Below, piece after piece: positions 17,283-26,455 of a stretch of DNA of 64,000 bases (within the stretch, counting starts at the first letter, position 1; every line of letters begins with the position of its first letter). Source of the DNA: Vibrio sp. ES.051 (lineage in GTDB: Bacteria > Pseudomonadota > Gammaproteobacteria > Enterobacterales > Vibrionaceae); contig NZ_PDJL01000003.1 in assembly GCF_002563795.1 (NCBI RefSeq), positions 620,001-684,000 of the forward strand. The letters run 5' to 3'. The notes beneath the pieces were generated by a model, which was not told the origin of the DNA, ran no database searches, and saw only the letters and a program-made list of their open reading frames with translations. The position numbers and the translations under genes were made by a program.

Positions 17283-19764
17283 ACAGCTCTCCTAATCTGA
17301 TCAAAGTGTCACTGCGTTCACTGAGGTTAATGATGACTGACTCTTGTTCTTTAGTATCGAGTATGAGCTGATATTGTCCAGGTTTTAATCCAGATATCGC
17401 AAATACGCCGTTACGATTTGTAAAAAATTCAATCGGTGATTGTTTTGTTTTACCAAGATACTGAGCAAAGCCTGCTACAAGTGAAATAGGACTGTTACTT
17501 TGACGATCGTATAGTTTACCAATAACTGTCAATACAGCATCGGAGCCTATCTGTAGCTGGAATCCTTTTTTATACCCTGGCTTAACCCAAAAAGCACCAT
17601 CACCTAAGTTATACCCTGGTGGTAAATTTTCTACCTCGTAACTGATGATTTGACTATTATAAGCAACAAGGTCAGGGACCATGGCACTTGCGCCACCATC
17701 AAGGTAAACGCGTGCATGCTCGCCATCTCTAGTAGGGTCGATAGCAACTTCATTCTCTGCGAGACTATCGTGTTTACTGATAATGGCAAAGGCTTCACGA
17801 ACCGGTCTGCCGATCGTTACGGATGAACCTGAAAATGCAAGAGCACTGCTTATTTTAATGTCAGTGCTATGGTTTCGTGTGTCGCCACTTATATCCTCCA
17901 GTCGCGAAGTATGACTCGCATTCAATTCGTAACGGTTTGCAGTATAGTTAACACCTACATCCATATCGGCATCATTTTCTCTGTTAGTAATGGCACTGGC
18001 AAAAGCTGATACACCACCAGTATTGCCAATATTATTTTGATAGCTGTAATCTAATGCTACCTCATCAAGCTCTGTTGAATAACGACCAACAACACGTGTT
18101 TGTCTGCTGAACGGCCAGCTTATTGTGAACGTGGAACTGATGTCATCGCCCCCACTTTCGTTATGTTGATAGCTAACACGCGCACTCCAAGTAGCTGGCG
18201 TATCAAATAATCCGGCCGATAGACTCGGACTAATAAGCCAATAATCATTTTCTTCGTCGATGCCAGAGCGATAGTTGAGGGTCATGGCTGCACGTAAAGA
18301 ACGGCTAAGATAAATGGAACCGAACGCAGAAGCATAGTGGGTTGTTAAATTTATATCGTTGTCGGAAGCGTCAAACCCAGTTACACCGGTAAAACTATTG
18401 GTTAAATATTCGTAACTGAAACTCAGCTGTGGCTCTAATGTGTTCGTTTGAGAAAACTCTGCATCGAACGCAACTTTATATGCATCACCACGTCCGAAAA
18501 TTGGGTGATCGCTGTGTGAAACATTTAATTCAGTGACGCCCCATGCGGAAGCGACCAGTGCTATTGCGCCATATTGGGATAAATCTTCACGGGTTTGGGA
18601 ATTGACACCTAACGTTAACCAAGGTGAAACGCCAACATCAATATAACCATGAAAAATACGTTCATCGGTTAGGTATTCTAATTTTCCATTCTGGATTTCA
18701 GACGGTGCTCCATACATAACACTATATTCAAACTCACCGCTATTTAATAAGTCGTTTCCGGTCGCAATAGAAAATTCGATGCGTTCTTCATTACCTGAAC
18801 GATCGGTAATGACTAATTCGATATCATTGCTACCCTGCGCAAGTGGTATGTCGCTAAGGTTATAACTACCAGCACCTAAGGTTAATCGCTGCACTGCAAT
18901 ACCATCAACATAAACATCGACATTTGAAGCTCTTTGAAGCGTGAATGATTGATTCGCACGTGGACGTACGTTTCTGGTTGGGATAAGTGTAAAATCGCGA
19001 GTAATACCAATACCAAGAATGTCGGTTCCGTCTTGAAAGGCTTGACCACTATTGTACATGTCACCGAGTACAAGTCGTGTTCCTTGTTCGGGAGAGTCTA
19101 TATTAAGGCGTGAGCCTTCTCTCACGTATTTAGAGTTTTGTTTGGAACTATTTTCTAATAATGATTCATACTCAAAGTTTAAATCACCAATATTGAGTGC
19201 CGAGTCGAATTGGCTACGATATAGATCCTCTCTAGATGACTCTTCCTCGATAAATCGACTTTCATTAGCGGACAGGGAGACATTAAGATACCCGCTAAAC
19301 GTACTTGGCTCAGAATAATTATAAAAATCGTCTGATGCGCGCATGGAAAGTTGCTGTATTAAGCTTAACTCTGGCGGTACAGTAATAATACATTCTAATG
19401 AAGAAATATCGAACTTAAGGCCTAATCCTGCGTGCTCGAAATGGCGTTGCGACAGCATTTCATTGTCCGTTGTGGCGCGTATATTTTTAATACCTTCTTG
19501 AGTCACGATGGAAGAAAGAAGAGAAAGTGTACTTTCTTTTGGTAACAAAACTTGGTTGTCTGCAGTAATAGTAATATCTGCTTCACCTAATATTGTGTCA
19601 CTTATCCTTAGTAAAGATGTTAGCTGAATATCTCGTCCTGTCGGGTTCAACACAATTTCCTGACTCAGTACGGAGAAAGTTAGAATGACATAACCAAAAA
19701 GTAACAAGACTAGAATATGTAACCAATGCTTTATTTTATAGTAGAAGTCAGTTTTCATGCCCAT
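17272..19764 (-). CDS. Fimbrial outer-membrane usher
   Basis: An 830-residue outer-membrane pore that assembles pilin subunits. After a hydrophobic signal segment (about residues 12-34) come the N-terminal usher domain, a 24-strand barrel region (about 130-670, with VYVDGIAVQRLTLGAGSYNL in the middle-domain/plug area) and C-terminal domains. The C-terminus carries FFTNRNGVFAISGLKPGQY, a pattern I associate with ushers of the alternate/archaic clades rather than FimD. It overlaps the preceding chaperone gene by 17 bases. ATGs at 19764 and 19758 are both possible starts. Fimbrial clade assignment is tentative. Confidence 0.88.
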   Translation of the reverse strand: MGMKTDFYYKIKHWLHILVLLLFGYVILTFSVLSQEIVLNPTGRDIQLTSLLRISDTILGEADITITADNQVLLPKESTLSLLSSIVTQEGIKNIRATTDNEMLSQRHFEHAGLGLKFDISSLECIITVPPELSLIQQLSMRASDDFYNYSEPSTFSGYLNVSLSANESRFIEEESSREDLYRSQFDSALNIGDLNFEYESLLENSSKQNSKYVREGSRLNIDSPEQGTRLVLGDMYNSGQAFQDGTDILGIGITRDFTLIPTRNVRPRANQSFTLQRASNVDVYVDGIAVQRLTLGAGSYNLSDIPLAQGSNDIELVITDRSGNEERIEFSIATGNDLLNSGEFEYSVMYGAPSEIQNGKLEYLTDERIFHGYIDVGVSPWLTLGVNSQTREDLSQYGAIALVASAWGVTELNVSHSDHPIFGRGDAYKVAFDAEFSQTNTLEPQLSFSYEYLTNSFTGVTGFDASDNDINLTTHYASAFGSIYLSRSLRAAMTLNYRSGIDEENDYWLISPSLSAGLFDTPATWSARVSYQHNESGGDDISSTFTISWPFSRQTRVVGRYSTELDEVALDYSYQNNIGNTGGVSAFASAITNRENDADMDVGVNYTANRYELNASHTSRLEDISGDTRNHSTDIKISSALAFSGSSVTIGRPVREAFAIISKHDSLAENEVAIDPTRDGEHARVYLDGGASAMVPDLVAYNSQIISYEVENLPPGYNLGDGAFWVKPGYKKGFQLQIGSDAVLTVIGKLYDRQSNSPISLVAGFAQYLGKTKQSPIEFFTNRNGVFAISGLKPGQYQLILDTKEQESVIINLSERSDTLIRLGELYVD

Positions 19765-20452
19765 GGTAGGTGCCCACTGGTAAATGATTTAGAGAGGAAT
19801 ATAAAATAATAGTAGAACGTGGTGGAATAAATTGCTCACCTAAAGCTTCATGTATTTTTGGGCTGAGAGATTCAAGCCCCGAAAAATGAAGTAACGATGT
19901 ATAGGTAAATCGCGTCCCTGAATTTGTGAGCGTCAGGTTGCCCTGTTCACCTATGTGCAGTGTCACATCTGGCTTGAGCGAAGATGAATGAACGTGTAAA
20001 AGAGCATTATAATGAATTTGTAAGTTAATACCTGTAGATAAAGTAGATAAACCAAGAGACTTCTCGGTTTTTTCGTTGTTTTGGTTGACGTTTGCTGCAC
20101 TAAATCGAATGAAGTAACTCTGAGACGCTTCGAGTGAACTTTCACTTAACCATTGTATACGGAATACTTGCCGCTCACCGGGAGCCAACATCGCAGCAGG
20201 TGGAAACACCAGTATTTCTTCATTCGGTAAGTCCGATGTTTTAAAAGTGCCATTTGATCGGAACTCCAAACGGCGAACGTTGGCTTCAAGAGGGAGCGTT
20301 TGTGTTGAGTTGTTAGTAACAACCAGTTGCGATGTTGTCCTGTGGTCAGTATTAAGTTCAATAACTGTTGGGGACAGTGTCACCCCAAACGTTTTTGCAC
20401 AAAGAACGCAACAAACGAGCCCCCCAAAAATATAACGTTTCATCGCACGCAT
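19748..20452 (-). CDS. Periplasmic fimbrial chaperone (second)
   Basis: A 234-residue PapD-like chaperone with a signal peptide (about 1-23). The Ig-like strand motif runs through PTVIELNTDHRTTSQLVVTN, and the F1-G1 region includes LVFPPAAMLAPGERQVFRIQW, giving the usual hydrophobic donor strand. It is the second of two adjacent but clearly different chaperones: its start overlaps the stop of the first by one base, and it overlaps the usher by 17 bases. Two dissimilar chaperones for one usher suggests separate clients (major pilin versus tip or minor pilin). Confidence 0.85.
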   Translation of the reverse strand: MRAMKRYIFGGLVCCVLCAKTFGVTLSPTVIELNTDHRTTSQLVVTNNSTQTLPLEANVRRLEFRSNGTFKTSDLPNEEILVFPPAAMLAPGERQVFRIQWLSESSLEASQSYFIRFSAANVNQNNEKTEKSLGLSTLSTGINLQIHYNALLHVHSSSLKPDVTLHIGEQGNLTLTNSGTRFTYTSLLHFSGLESLSPKIHEALGEQFIPPRSTIILYSSLNHLPVGTYHGHEN

Positions 20453-21162
20453 TACTTATCCTGTTCTATTTCAATCGACAGGGTATTCACATTGAAATCT
20501 TCAAGTGGCTGCATTTCAAAAAAACGGGTGGAATGCGGAAGCACTAACGTTCCAGGGATACGTTTAGCTATTTCTACTCCTTGTAAGTAAGCTGACTGTG
20601 TACCATCGGAAACTTTCCAAGTAGTGTTGGTTAACCGACCATAACTATTACCGCTATTCATCACTTCAAGGAGCCACTTATTATTTTTGTCGTTTTGTTT
20701 GATACTTTTCACCTCTAACTTAGCTGCTGTGTTTTGAGGACGCACGTTGATAAGCGTATTAAACTGAAGCAAAAGACTTACCTGCCCTTGATCGCTGCTC
20801 GCTCGTTGGACTTTTACTTGTTTTACAGCGATACGATACGCCTTAGATTCAGTGATTGATGGATCGCCTAAATACCGAACCATTATTGATTGTGACCGAC
20901 CAGGCTCAATAATTGCGGTAACTGGGATTACTAATAACTCATCTTCAGCAGACGTAATCGTTTCTTTACCGTATTCATTCATTGTCATAAACAATGGATA
21001 TAACTCAACGGTTAGTTGTTCGGGAGATGTGTTTTCGACCCGCATCGTCATTTGAGCTCGTTTTCCGAGAGGCGTCATTTCCGCAGACATTGGCTCTACT
21101 TTGAAAGCATGTGCGAACACACAAGTAAATGACAATAAACAAACAACGATCCATCGAAACAT
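20452..21162 (-). CDS. Periplasmic fimbrial chaperone (first)
   Basis: A PapD-like chaperone, 236 residues from the ATG at 21162. A longer frame to 21177 would need a TTG start, and GGAG lies 9 bases before 21162. The signal peptide ends near FAHA. The conserved chaperone stretches are PMSAEMTPLGKRAQMTMRVE and LLVIPVTAIIEPGRSQSIMVRYLGDP, close to CsuC-type archaic chaperones. It follows the major pilin, separated by a strong stem-loop, and overlaps the next chaperone gene by one base. Confidence 0.86.
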   Translation of the reverse strand: MFRWIVVCLLSFTCVFAHAFKVEPMSAEMTPLGKRAQMTMRVENTSPEQLTVELYPLFMTMNEYGKETITSAEDELLVIPVTAIIEPGRSQSIMVRYLGDPSITESKAYRIAVKQVKVQRASSDQGQVSLLLQFNTLINVRPQNTAAKLEVKSIKQNDKNNKWLLEVMNSGNSYGRLTNTTWKVSDGTQSAYLQGVEIAKRIPGTLVLPHSTRFFEMQPLEDFNVNTLSIEIEQDK

Positions 21163-21201
21163 AATTGTGAGCTCCAAATTAAATACGGTTAATTAAGATT
21201 A

Positions 21202-21230
21202 AAGTAGGAGACTAAATAAGTCTCCTACTT
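21202..21230 (-). other. Stem-loop after the major pilin gene
   Basis: AAGTAGGAGACT and AGTCTCCTACTT form a perfect 12-base stem with a 5-base loop, 9 bases after the pilin stop and 40 bases before the first chaperone start. No long T tract follows, so it more likely protects the pilin mRNA 3' end or partially terminates, allowing pilin to be made in excess of the assembly proteins. Confidence 0.75.
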
Positions 21231-21238
21231 ATAAACCT

Positions 21239-21736
21239 CTAATTAGAGGTAATATTTACTGTCAAAGTATCTGAATAGCCACCTGCCCATGGAGAGGTCT
21301 CTGTAGTTGCGATATCAATGGTTGCAGCTACACCAGTAGCCAATGATCCGGAACCACCATAAGCATTACTGACTGAAACATCATTCAGACCAGGGCCACC
21401 AGGTGCATTAAGTGTAAATGAAGGTAATCCTGAAGGGTTAAACGTTGCGTCGTATTTAAGAGCGAAGTCTTCATTATCATCGGACTCTAGACCGCCCTCT
21501 GCACTTGTTAATGTCACAGTTGCACCATCAACGTCATTACATTTCATGCTAAGTCCACCAACAGAAATGTTTTGAATTTGAGATACGTTACCAAAGTCAA
21601 TAAGTTGTGTTGAAAGACCTGTAACTTCACATACAGGAGAAACAAAACCAACTAATTGTACATCACCAGGTGCGGCGTGAACTTGAGTTCCAAAAATAGC
21701 GGTGACTGCTGCTGCACAGAGTGTTAGCTTTTTCAT
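21239..21736 (-). CDS. Major fimbrial subunit (archaic/spore-coat-U-like pilin)
   Basis: A 165-residue secreted pilin. The signal peptide is clear (MKKLTLCAAAVTAIFGTQVHA, 21 residues). The mature part starts with an alternating-hydrophobic donor strand (GDVQLVGFVSPVCEVTG), has two cysteines that can pair (in PVCEV and MKCND), and ends with GGYSDTLTVNITSN, matching the C-terminal strand of spore-coat-U-type pilins. It is glycine-, serine- and alanine-rich. Its place before chaperone, usher and tip, and the protective stem-loop after it, mark it as the major shaft subunit. Confidence 0.82.
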   Translation of the reverse strand: MKKLTLCAAAVTAIFGTQVHAAPGDVQLVGFVSPVCEVTGLSTQLIDFGNVSQIQNISVGGLSMKCNDVDGATVTLTSAEGGLESDDNEDFALKYDATFNPSGLPSFTLNAPGGPGLNDVSVSNAYGGSGSLATGVAATIDIATTETSPWAGGYSDTLTVNITSN

Positions 21737-21795
21737 AAGAAATTCCTTTATCTTAGATTATTGGCTCGAATACGGCTGAGCTTATGTTTGTTAAT

Positions 21796-21812
21796 CTGCA
21801 AGTGCCTTGCAG
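21796..21812 (-). other. Small hairpin between the two pilin genes
   Basis: CTGCAAG and CTTGCAG form a 7-base stem with a 3-base loop, 6 bases after the minor pilin stop. It may be a processing or partial termination signal raising major pilin expression from a separate start. Confidence 0.4.
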
Positions 21813-21817
21813 AAATC

Positions 21818-22327
21818 CTACTTTGTCACGCTATGAATTGAAGGATAGACTTCAATTTCAATAACGTCTTGGTAATAACCCGCAAAACGCAAGTTATTTT
21901 CGAGCGTTACCCTGAGATTCCCTTGTTGAGAAAAAGGAATAACACCAGAACTGTCTATCATTACTGGTGAGATGAGTTGACTACTATGCCGATGTTCGTG
22001 AAGGCGAAGCTCATCTACTTGTAATGACAAATTATAATTTTCAATAATATCAACCCCCTGCTGTTGGTGTTTTAGGCCACCATATTTAGAGTTGATGGAC
22101 ATACCTAAAGGACGGTTGCAATAGATATCAAACGGCAACGATTGCGCATTGTGTTGCTCGGAAAACGTCATCACGTTGCCAGAAAAAAAATTTATTTCAC
22201 AACGATCTTTTATTTGACCTGTAACTCCCATCGTTAACGTATTAGCACTGACGCTTAATGAAAGTGACAGACTAAAAATTAACTGCATAGCCGTGAAGTT
22301 ATAATGAGTCCAAAGCGTTCGATTCAT
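21818..22327 (-). CDS. Minor pilin-like subunit, first gene of fimbrial operon
   Basis: A 169-residue secreted protein with an N-terminal hydrophobic segment ending near VSA (residue 28). It has paired cysteines (DRCEINF and IYCNRPL), a KYGGLKHQQ loop like that of the pilins, and a C-terminal amphipathic strand (YQDVIEIEVYP) fit for donor-strand exchange. GAGGTAAG stands 6-7 bases before its ATG. It is unlike the major pilin in detail, so it may be an initiator, minor or anchor subunit. The gene and promoter start here; upstream is gene-poor DNA. Confidence 0.68.
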   Translation of the reverse strand: MNRTLWTHYNFTAMQLIFSLSLSLSVSANTLTMGVTGQIKDRCEINFFSGNVMTFSEQHNAQSLPFDIYCNRPLGMSINSKYGGLKHQQQGVDIIENYNLSLQVDELRLHEHRHSSQLISPVMIDSSGVIPFSQQGNLRVTLENNLRFAGYYQDVIEIEVYPSIHSVTK

Positions 22328-22580
22328 TAGCTTACCTCGCTTCTATTGAATGAATGGAACTCGTTGCTTATCTACTCTGACTATAAGATCTACACAAAAT
22401 GGTGAAGTAGTAAAAAAAGTTGATTATTAATGAGGAGTAGTAGATTTAGTATGATTTTAGTGTGTGGCATCGTGAGCAAATTTTAGGTAATAATCAGATA
22501 TTCAACTAGATAGGTACTTATTATCCATCTGGTGGATAAAAATTAGATATTTACTATGTTGCTAATACGTAACTTCTAAC

Positions 22581-22730
22581 TTAGCGTCTGATTAAATTTC
22601 GGGGATTACTATAAATAACTAGCTCAATCTCACCTTCATTATCATCGGTTTCAGTAGTTGCTCTCAGTACAACATTATCAAACCATCTAAAGGAAGGTAT
22701 TGCTTGTATCGGTGGTCCGACAGGCTTCAC
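22581..22730 (-). pseudogene. Possible coding remnant in gene-poor region
   Basis: A 49-codon open stretch from a GTG. It encodes VKPVGPPIQAIPSFRWFDNV, then an acidic run (ATTETDDNEGEIELVIYSNP). The composition looks like real protein, with alternating hydrophobics and a proline-rich start, but there is no ATG, no clear ribosome site and no family I recognise. It may be the 3' end of a decayed gene. Confidence 0.25.
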
Positions 22731-23008
22731 TCAACCTATCTTGATGACATATCCCGACTCCAATAACGCATTATTCATAAACCTAAATTCATGAAGTATG
22801 TTGCTTTAAACACCATAGGTAGGGGGAACCAACCTACCAACTGCTTTTGAATTGAATGCTTAAAAACACTCCGGCCGGTACAATTTCCGCTCAATTAGGC
22901 AGAAACACCCACTAACCCACTTATCATGCCGAACTGCCATTATATTCAGGGCTAGATACTCTGAATCAACACCTTGTTATGACTCCGAGGCAAGATGATT
23001 CCCTACTC

Positions 23009-23050
23009 TTGGTAACACGTTTGGTATCGATAGAAAGCTTTTGTTACCAA
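23009..23050. repeat. Inverted repeat upstream of chemoreceptor
   Basis: TTGGTAACA (23009-23017) and TGTTACCAA (23042-23050) are perfect inverted copies separated by 24 bases, about 200 bases before the chemoreceptor start. Could be a regulator site, the end of a decayed element, or chance. Confidence 0.4.
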
Positions 23051-23246
23051 CATCTTTACCTCTTATCTGGTCGTACCTTTATAAGTTATTGACGTATTTA
23101 TTTTTATTTAAAGCTCAATTCATTATCGAAAACATCGTTAATTAGTGATACTTTACAGTTGTTGCAGTAATTTAGGGACATGTATCACATATACGGACGT
23201 GGTTTGCTTTGACGACACAACATAAGAAAAACAAGGTATATCAATA

Positions 23247-24878
23247 ATGTCTATCAAGAACCTTTCTATAGCGAAGAAGATATCGCTATCATTTATACTC
23301 ATTGCCATTGTCAACATTGCATTTGGCGTGTTTTTATCTACAGAGCTCAAAAGCATCAAAACTGAGCTATTAAACTATACTGATGATACTCTCCCAGCAA
23401 TGGAAAGAGTCGATGCGATTAGAGACGACTTATCTCGATGGCGCCGTGACCAGTTTGCCACTTACACCTATGAAGATGCAGGCAAAATTAGAAACAAAAT
23501 CGCCAGCAATATTCGTGAGCGTGAAAAAATCAGTAAAGAGCTAGACGCTTATGGTGAGACGGTTTGGCCGGGTGAAGAACAGCAAACCTTCCAGCGCCTG
23601 CTGCGTCAGTGGAAAAAGTACTTGGTTACTATGGACCAATACAATGAAGCGATGATAGCCAATGACAAAAGCAAGGCCCACCCTATCTTAGTTAACTCTT
23701 TACCTGCTTTCGAAGCCGTTGACTCTGAGTTAGACGAGCTGATCCAACTGCTTAAAAGTGCAATGGATAATAACAGAACCAATATCCTTTCTTCTATAAA
23801 CGGATTGAGCAACTCATCGATCGCGAGCAACGTGACAATTCTATTGATCATGGTGGGAATGACTTACGTCTTGACTCGCCTGATTTGTGGCCCGCTTAAA
23901 CTCGTCGTTGAACAAGCAAACGCGATTGCTACCGGTGACTTATCGAATGATATTGATCGTAAGGCAATCGGTAATGACGAGCTTGGTGAACTGGCCGACG
24001 CCACCACTAAGATGCAAGACGACCTACGTCAAGTGATCGACAATGTTATCGCAGCGGTGACCCAGCTAAGTAGTGCGGTTGAAGAGATGAGCCAAGTCTC
24101 TGACATTTCAGCATCCGGCATGAAAGACCAACAGCTGCAAATCACTCACGTCGCAACTGCGATGACAGAAATGAAAGCAGCCGTAGCCGATGTGGCGCGG
24201 AACACTGAAGATTCAGCCAACCAAGCGAACGAGGCTAACCGCCGCACACAACACGGTGTGCGCGAAACTCAAAGCATGGTGGATGCGATTGGAGGGGTGG
24301 CAACTGTCATCGGTAACGCGGGTGATACGGTGGCTGAATTAGAGCAACAATCTAACAAGATCAATGTTATCGTCGATGTTATCCGTGAGATTGCCGATCA
24401 AACTAACTTGCTTGCACTTAATGCCGCTATCGAGGCTGCGCGAGCTGGTGAATCTGGTCGTGGTTTTGCCGTTGTGGCTGACGAAGTGCGCACACTTGCT
24501 GGTCGTACTCAAGATTCAACCAGCGAAATCACTTCGATCATTGAACAGCTACAATCTCTCGCGAAAGACGCAAAATCTGCCACTGAACTTTCGAGAAGCA
24601 GCATCTCAGAATGTGCAGACCAAGGTATTCAATCAAAACAGCTGATGAGCGATATTGAACACTCTATGTCTGATATCTCAGATATGGGCAGCCAAATCGC
24701 TACTGCTTGTAATCAACAAGACTCAGTAGCGGAAGAGCTTAACCGCAGTATTGAAAACATACATTTGGCCTCTCAAGAAGTCTCACAGGGTTCTGAGCAA
24801 ACCGCTCAAGCTTGTCGTGAATTAAGCCAGCTATCTCTTTCTCTTCAAGATGTGATGAGCCGCTTCAAACTAAGCTAA
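23247..24878 (+). CDS. Methyl-accepting chemotaxis protein
   Basis: A 543-residue inner-membrane chemoreceptor. Transmembrane 1 spans about residues 10-32. The periplasmic helical-bundle sensor (about 33-188) has a 4HB-type pattern, with [20 protein letters not shown] near its start. Transmembrane 2 is about 190-210, HAMP about 211-265, and the cytoplasmic signalling coiled coil about 280-535. The highly conserved CheA/CheW-binding tip ([18 protein letters not shown]) covers about residues 384-401. Ligand unknown. A terminator follows. Monocistronic, at the right edge of the fimbrial region. Confidence 0.95.
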   Translation: MSIKNLSIAKKISLSFILIAIVNIAFGVFLSTELKSIKTELLNYTDDTLPAMERVDAIRDDLSRWRRDQFATYTYEDAGKIRNKIASNIREREKISKELDAYGETVWPGEEQQTFQRLLRQWKKYLVTMDQYNEAMIANDKSKAHPILVNSLPAFEAVDSELDELIQLLKSAMDNNRTNILSSINGLSNSSIASNVTILLIMVGMTYVLTRLICGPLKLVVEQANAIATGDLSNDIDRKAIGNDELGELADATTKMQDDLRQVIDNVIAAVTQLSSAVEEMSQVSDISASGMKDQQLQITHVATAMTEMKAAVADVARNTEDSANQANEANRRTQHGVRETQSMVDAIGGVATVIGNAGDTVAELEQQSNKINVIVDVIREIADQTNLLALNAAIEAARAGESGRGFAVVADEVRTLAGRTQDSTSEITSIIEQLQSLAKDAKSATELSRSSISECADQGIQSKQLMSDIEHSMSDISDMGSQIATACNQQDSVAEELNRSIENIHLASQEVSQGSEQTAQACRELSQLSLSLQDVMSRFKLS

Positions 24879-24889
24879 TCCATTGATTA

Positions 24890-24921
24890 AAAACGCTTCA
24901 TACCATCACTTGGGGCGTTTT
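24890..24921 (+). terminator. Terminator after chemoreceptor gene
   Basis: AAAACGC and GCGTTTT pair around an 18-base loop, with T-rich sequence following; modest strength. Confidence 0.55.
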
Positions 24922-24986
24922 ATTTCCTCAGGCACTCACCCTGTACTCAATAAAATAATCAATACAAAAACGCGTACGGAGACTTT

Positions 24987-26216
24987 ATGCGCTTAAATAA
25001 AACCTTACTATCATTGACCATCGCTACTGCCATCTTTGCTCCCACTATGCAAGCGACTGCTGCCCCTCTCCAAATCACTAACGCAGCGGCAAAGGCTGAG
25101 CAAGTTCAAAGCGCTAACGCATGGCTAGAGATAAACTTGGGCCAGTTTCGCGATAATATTGAGCAATTTAAATCGCATATGGATGGAACAACTAAAATCT
25201 GTGCCGTGATGAAGGCAGACGCATACGGCAATGGCATCGCTGGGCTCATGCCAACAATTATCGAACAACAAATCCCTTGTGTTGCGATTGCCAGTAATGC
25301 CGAAGCAAGAACAGTCCGAGACAGCGGTTTTAAAGGCCAACTTATGCGTGTACGCTCGGCTGACTTGGGTGAAATCGAAGCGGCAATGGACCTAAATATT
25401 GAAGAGCTTATTGGTACAGCTGAGCAAGCGAAAGCACTGTCTAAACTAGCCGAGAAAGCTGATAAAGAAATCAAAGTTCACCTAGCTTTAAACGATGGTG
25501 GTATGGGACGTAATGGCGTTGATATGACCACTCAAGAAGGCAAGCAAGAAGCTTTAGATATCACTCAACAAGCGGGCGTTAATATTGTTGGTATCATGAC
25601 TCACTTCCCTAACTATAACGCAGATGAAGTGCGCGAAAAACTCAGTTCATTCAAAGACAGCTCTACATGGCTGATGAAAGAAGCTGACTTGAAACGCGAA
25701 AACATTCTGTTGCACGTTGCTAATTCGTATACCGCGATCAATGTACCAGAAGCACAGCTCGATATGGTTCGTCCAGGTGGCGTTTTATATGGTGATCTGC
25801 CAACTAACCCTGAATACCCTTCTATCATGTCTTTCAAAACGCGCGTAGCATCACTTCACCACCTGCCAGAAAATAGCACTGTCGGTTACGACAGCAGTTA
25901 CAGAACAAGCAAAGAAAGCGTGATGGCAAACATTCCGGTTGGTTACTCTGACGGTTATCCGAGAAAAATGGGGAATACTGCGGAAGTGCTCATCAATGGC
26001 CAACGTGCGAAAGTCGCTGGTGTGGCCTCTATGAACACCACCATGGTAGATGTATCAGACATCAAAAATGTTACTCCTGGATCTGAAGTGGTGTTATTTG
26101 GCGCGCAGCAAGGTAAAACTATCTCCGCAGCTGAAATGGAAAAACATGCCGAGGTTATCTTCCCAGAACTATACACAGTCTGGGGGACGACGAACCCTCG
26201 CGTCTATGTAAAATAG
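24987..26216 (+). CDS. bsr: Periplasmic broad-specificity amino-acid racemase Bsr
   Basis: An alanine-racemase-fold PLP enzyme exported to the periplasm. In V. cholerae, BsrV makes D-Met and D-Leu that remodel peptidoglycan in stationary phase. There is a clear signal peptide (about 1-25, MQATA end), which cytoplasmic Alr lacks. The PLP lysine is Lys76 in [12 protein letters not shown]. Cys72 and Cys98 match the paired cysteines reported for the Bsr group. The C-terminal barrel ([23 protein letters not shown] end) is intact. The 409-residue length fits. Monocistronic between two terminators. Confidence 0.92.
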   Translation: MRLNKTLLSLTIATAIFAPTMQATAAPLQITNAAAKAEQVQSANAWLEINLGQFRDNIEQFKSHMDGTTKICAVMKADAYGNGIAGLMPTIIEQQIPCVAIASNAEARTVRDSGFKGQLMRVRSADLGEIEAAMDLNIEELIGTAEQAKALSKLAEKADKEIKVHLALNDGGMGRNGVDMTTQEGKQEALDITQQAGVNIVGIMTHFPNYNADEVREKLSSFKDSSTWLMKEADLKRENILLHVANSYTAINVPEAQLDMVRPGGVLYGDLPTNPEYPSIMSFKTRVASLHHLPENSTVGYDSSYRTSKESVMANIPVGYSDGYPRKMGNTAEVLINGQRAKVAGVASMNTTMVDVSDIKNVTPGSEVVLFGAQQGKTISAAEMEKHAEVIFPELYTVWGTTNPRVYVK

Positions 26217-26240
26217 CCCCTCTCGCGTATGCCTGACGGA

Positions 26241-26272
26241 ACGAGAAAGCGAGTGCATGCTCGCTTTCTCGT
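26241..26272 (+). terminator. Strong hairpin after bsr
   Basis: ACGAGAAAGCGAG / CTCGCTTTCTCGT, a 13-base perfect stem with a TGCATG loop; the following T tract is short. Confidence 0.78.
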
Positions 26273-26455
26273 TATTTCCGTGACCAAGTTGCTCATTAAA
26301 CGTTAATCCTCAACGTTTTCTTTGTCACTATGGCTCATTTTATCTTTCTCGTTGTGTTTGAAAGCCCTCGCAATTGATGTTAAATATGCAGTTTACAAAA
26401 GAATAACAAAATTCTTCTATGGCTCTGCCCTTTTGCCTGCTGGCTAGGTACCTCT

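Larger units (their letters stand above)
22328..23246. other. Gene-poor 0.9 kb between fimbrial operon and chemoreceptor
   Basis: Holds the divergent promoters of the fimbrial operon and the chemoreceptor but is far longer than they need. I see one coding-looking minus-strand fragment (22581-22730), a GGTAGG/CCTACC hairpin at 22818-22838, an 8-base CCGGCCGG palindrome at 22871-22878, and a TTGGTAACA inverted repeat near the chemoreceptor side. No complete gene, tRNA or IS end is recognised. It looks like decayed DNA or an island boundary. Confidence 0.55.
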
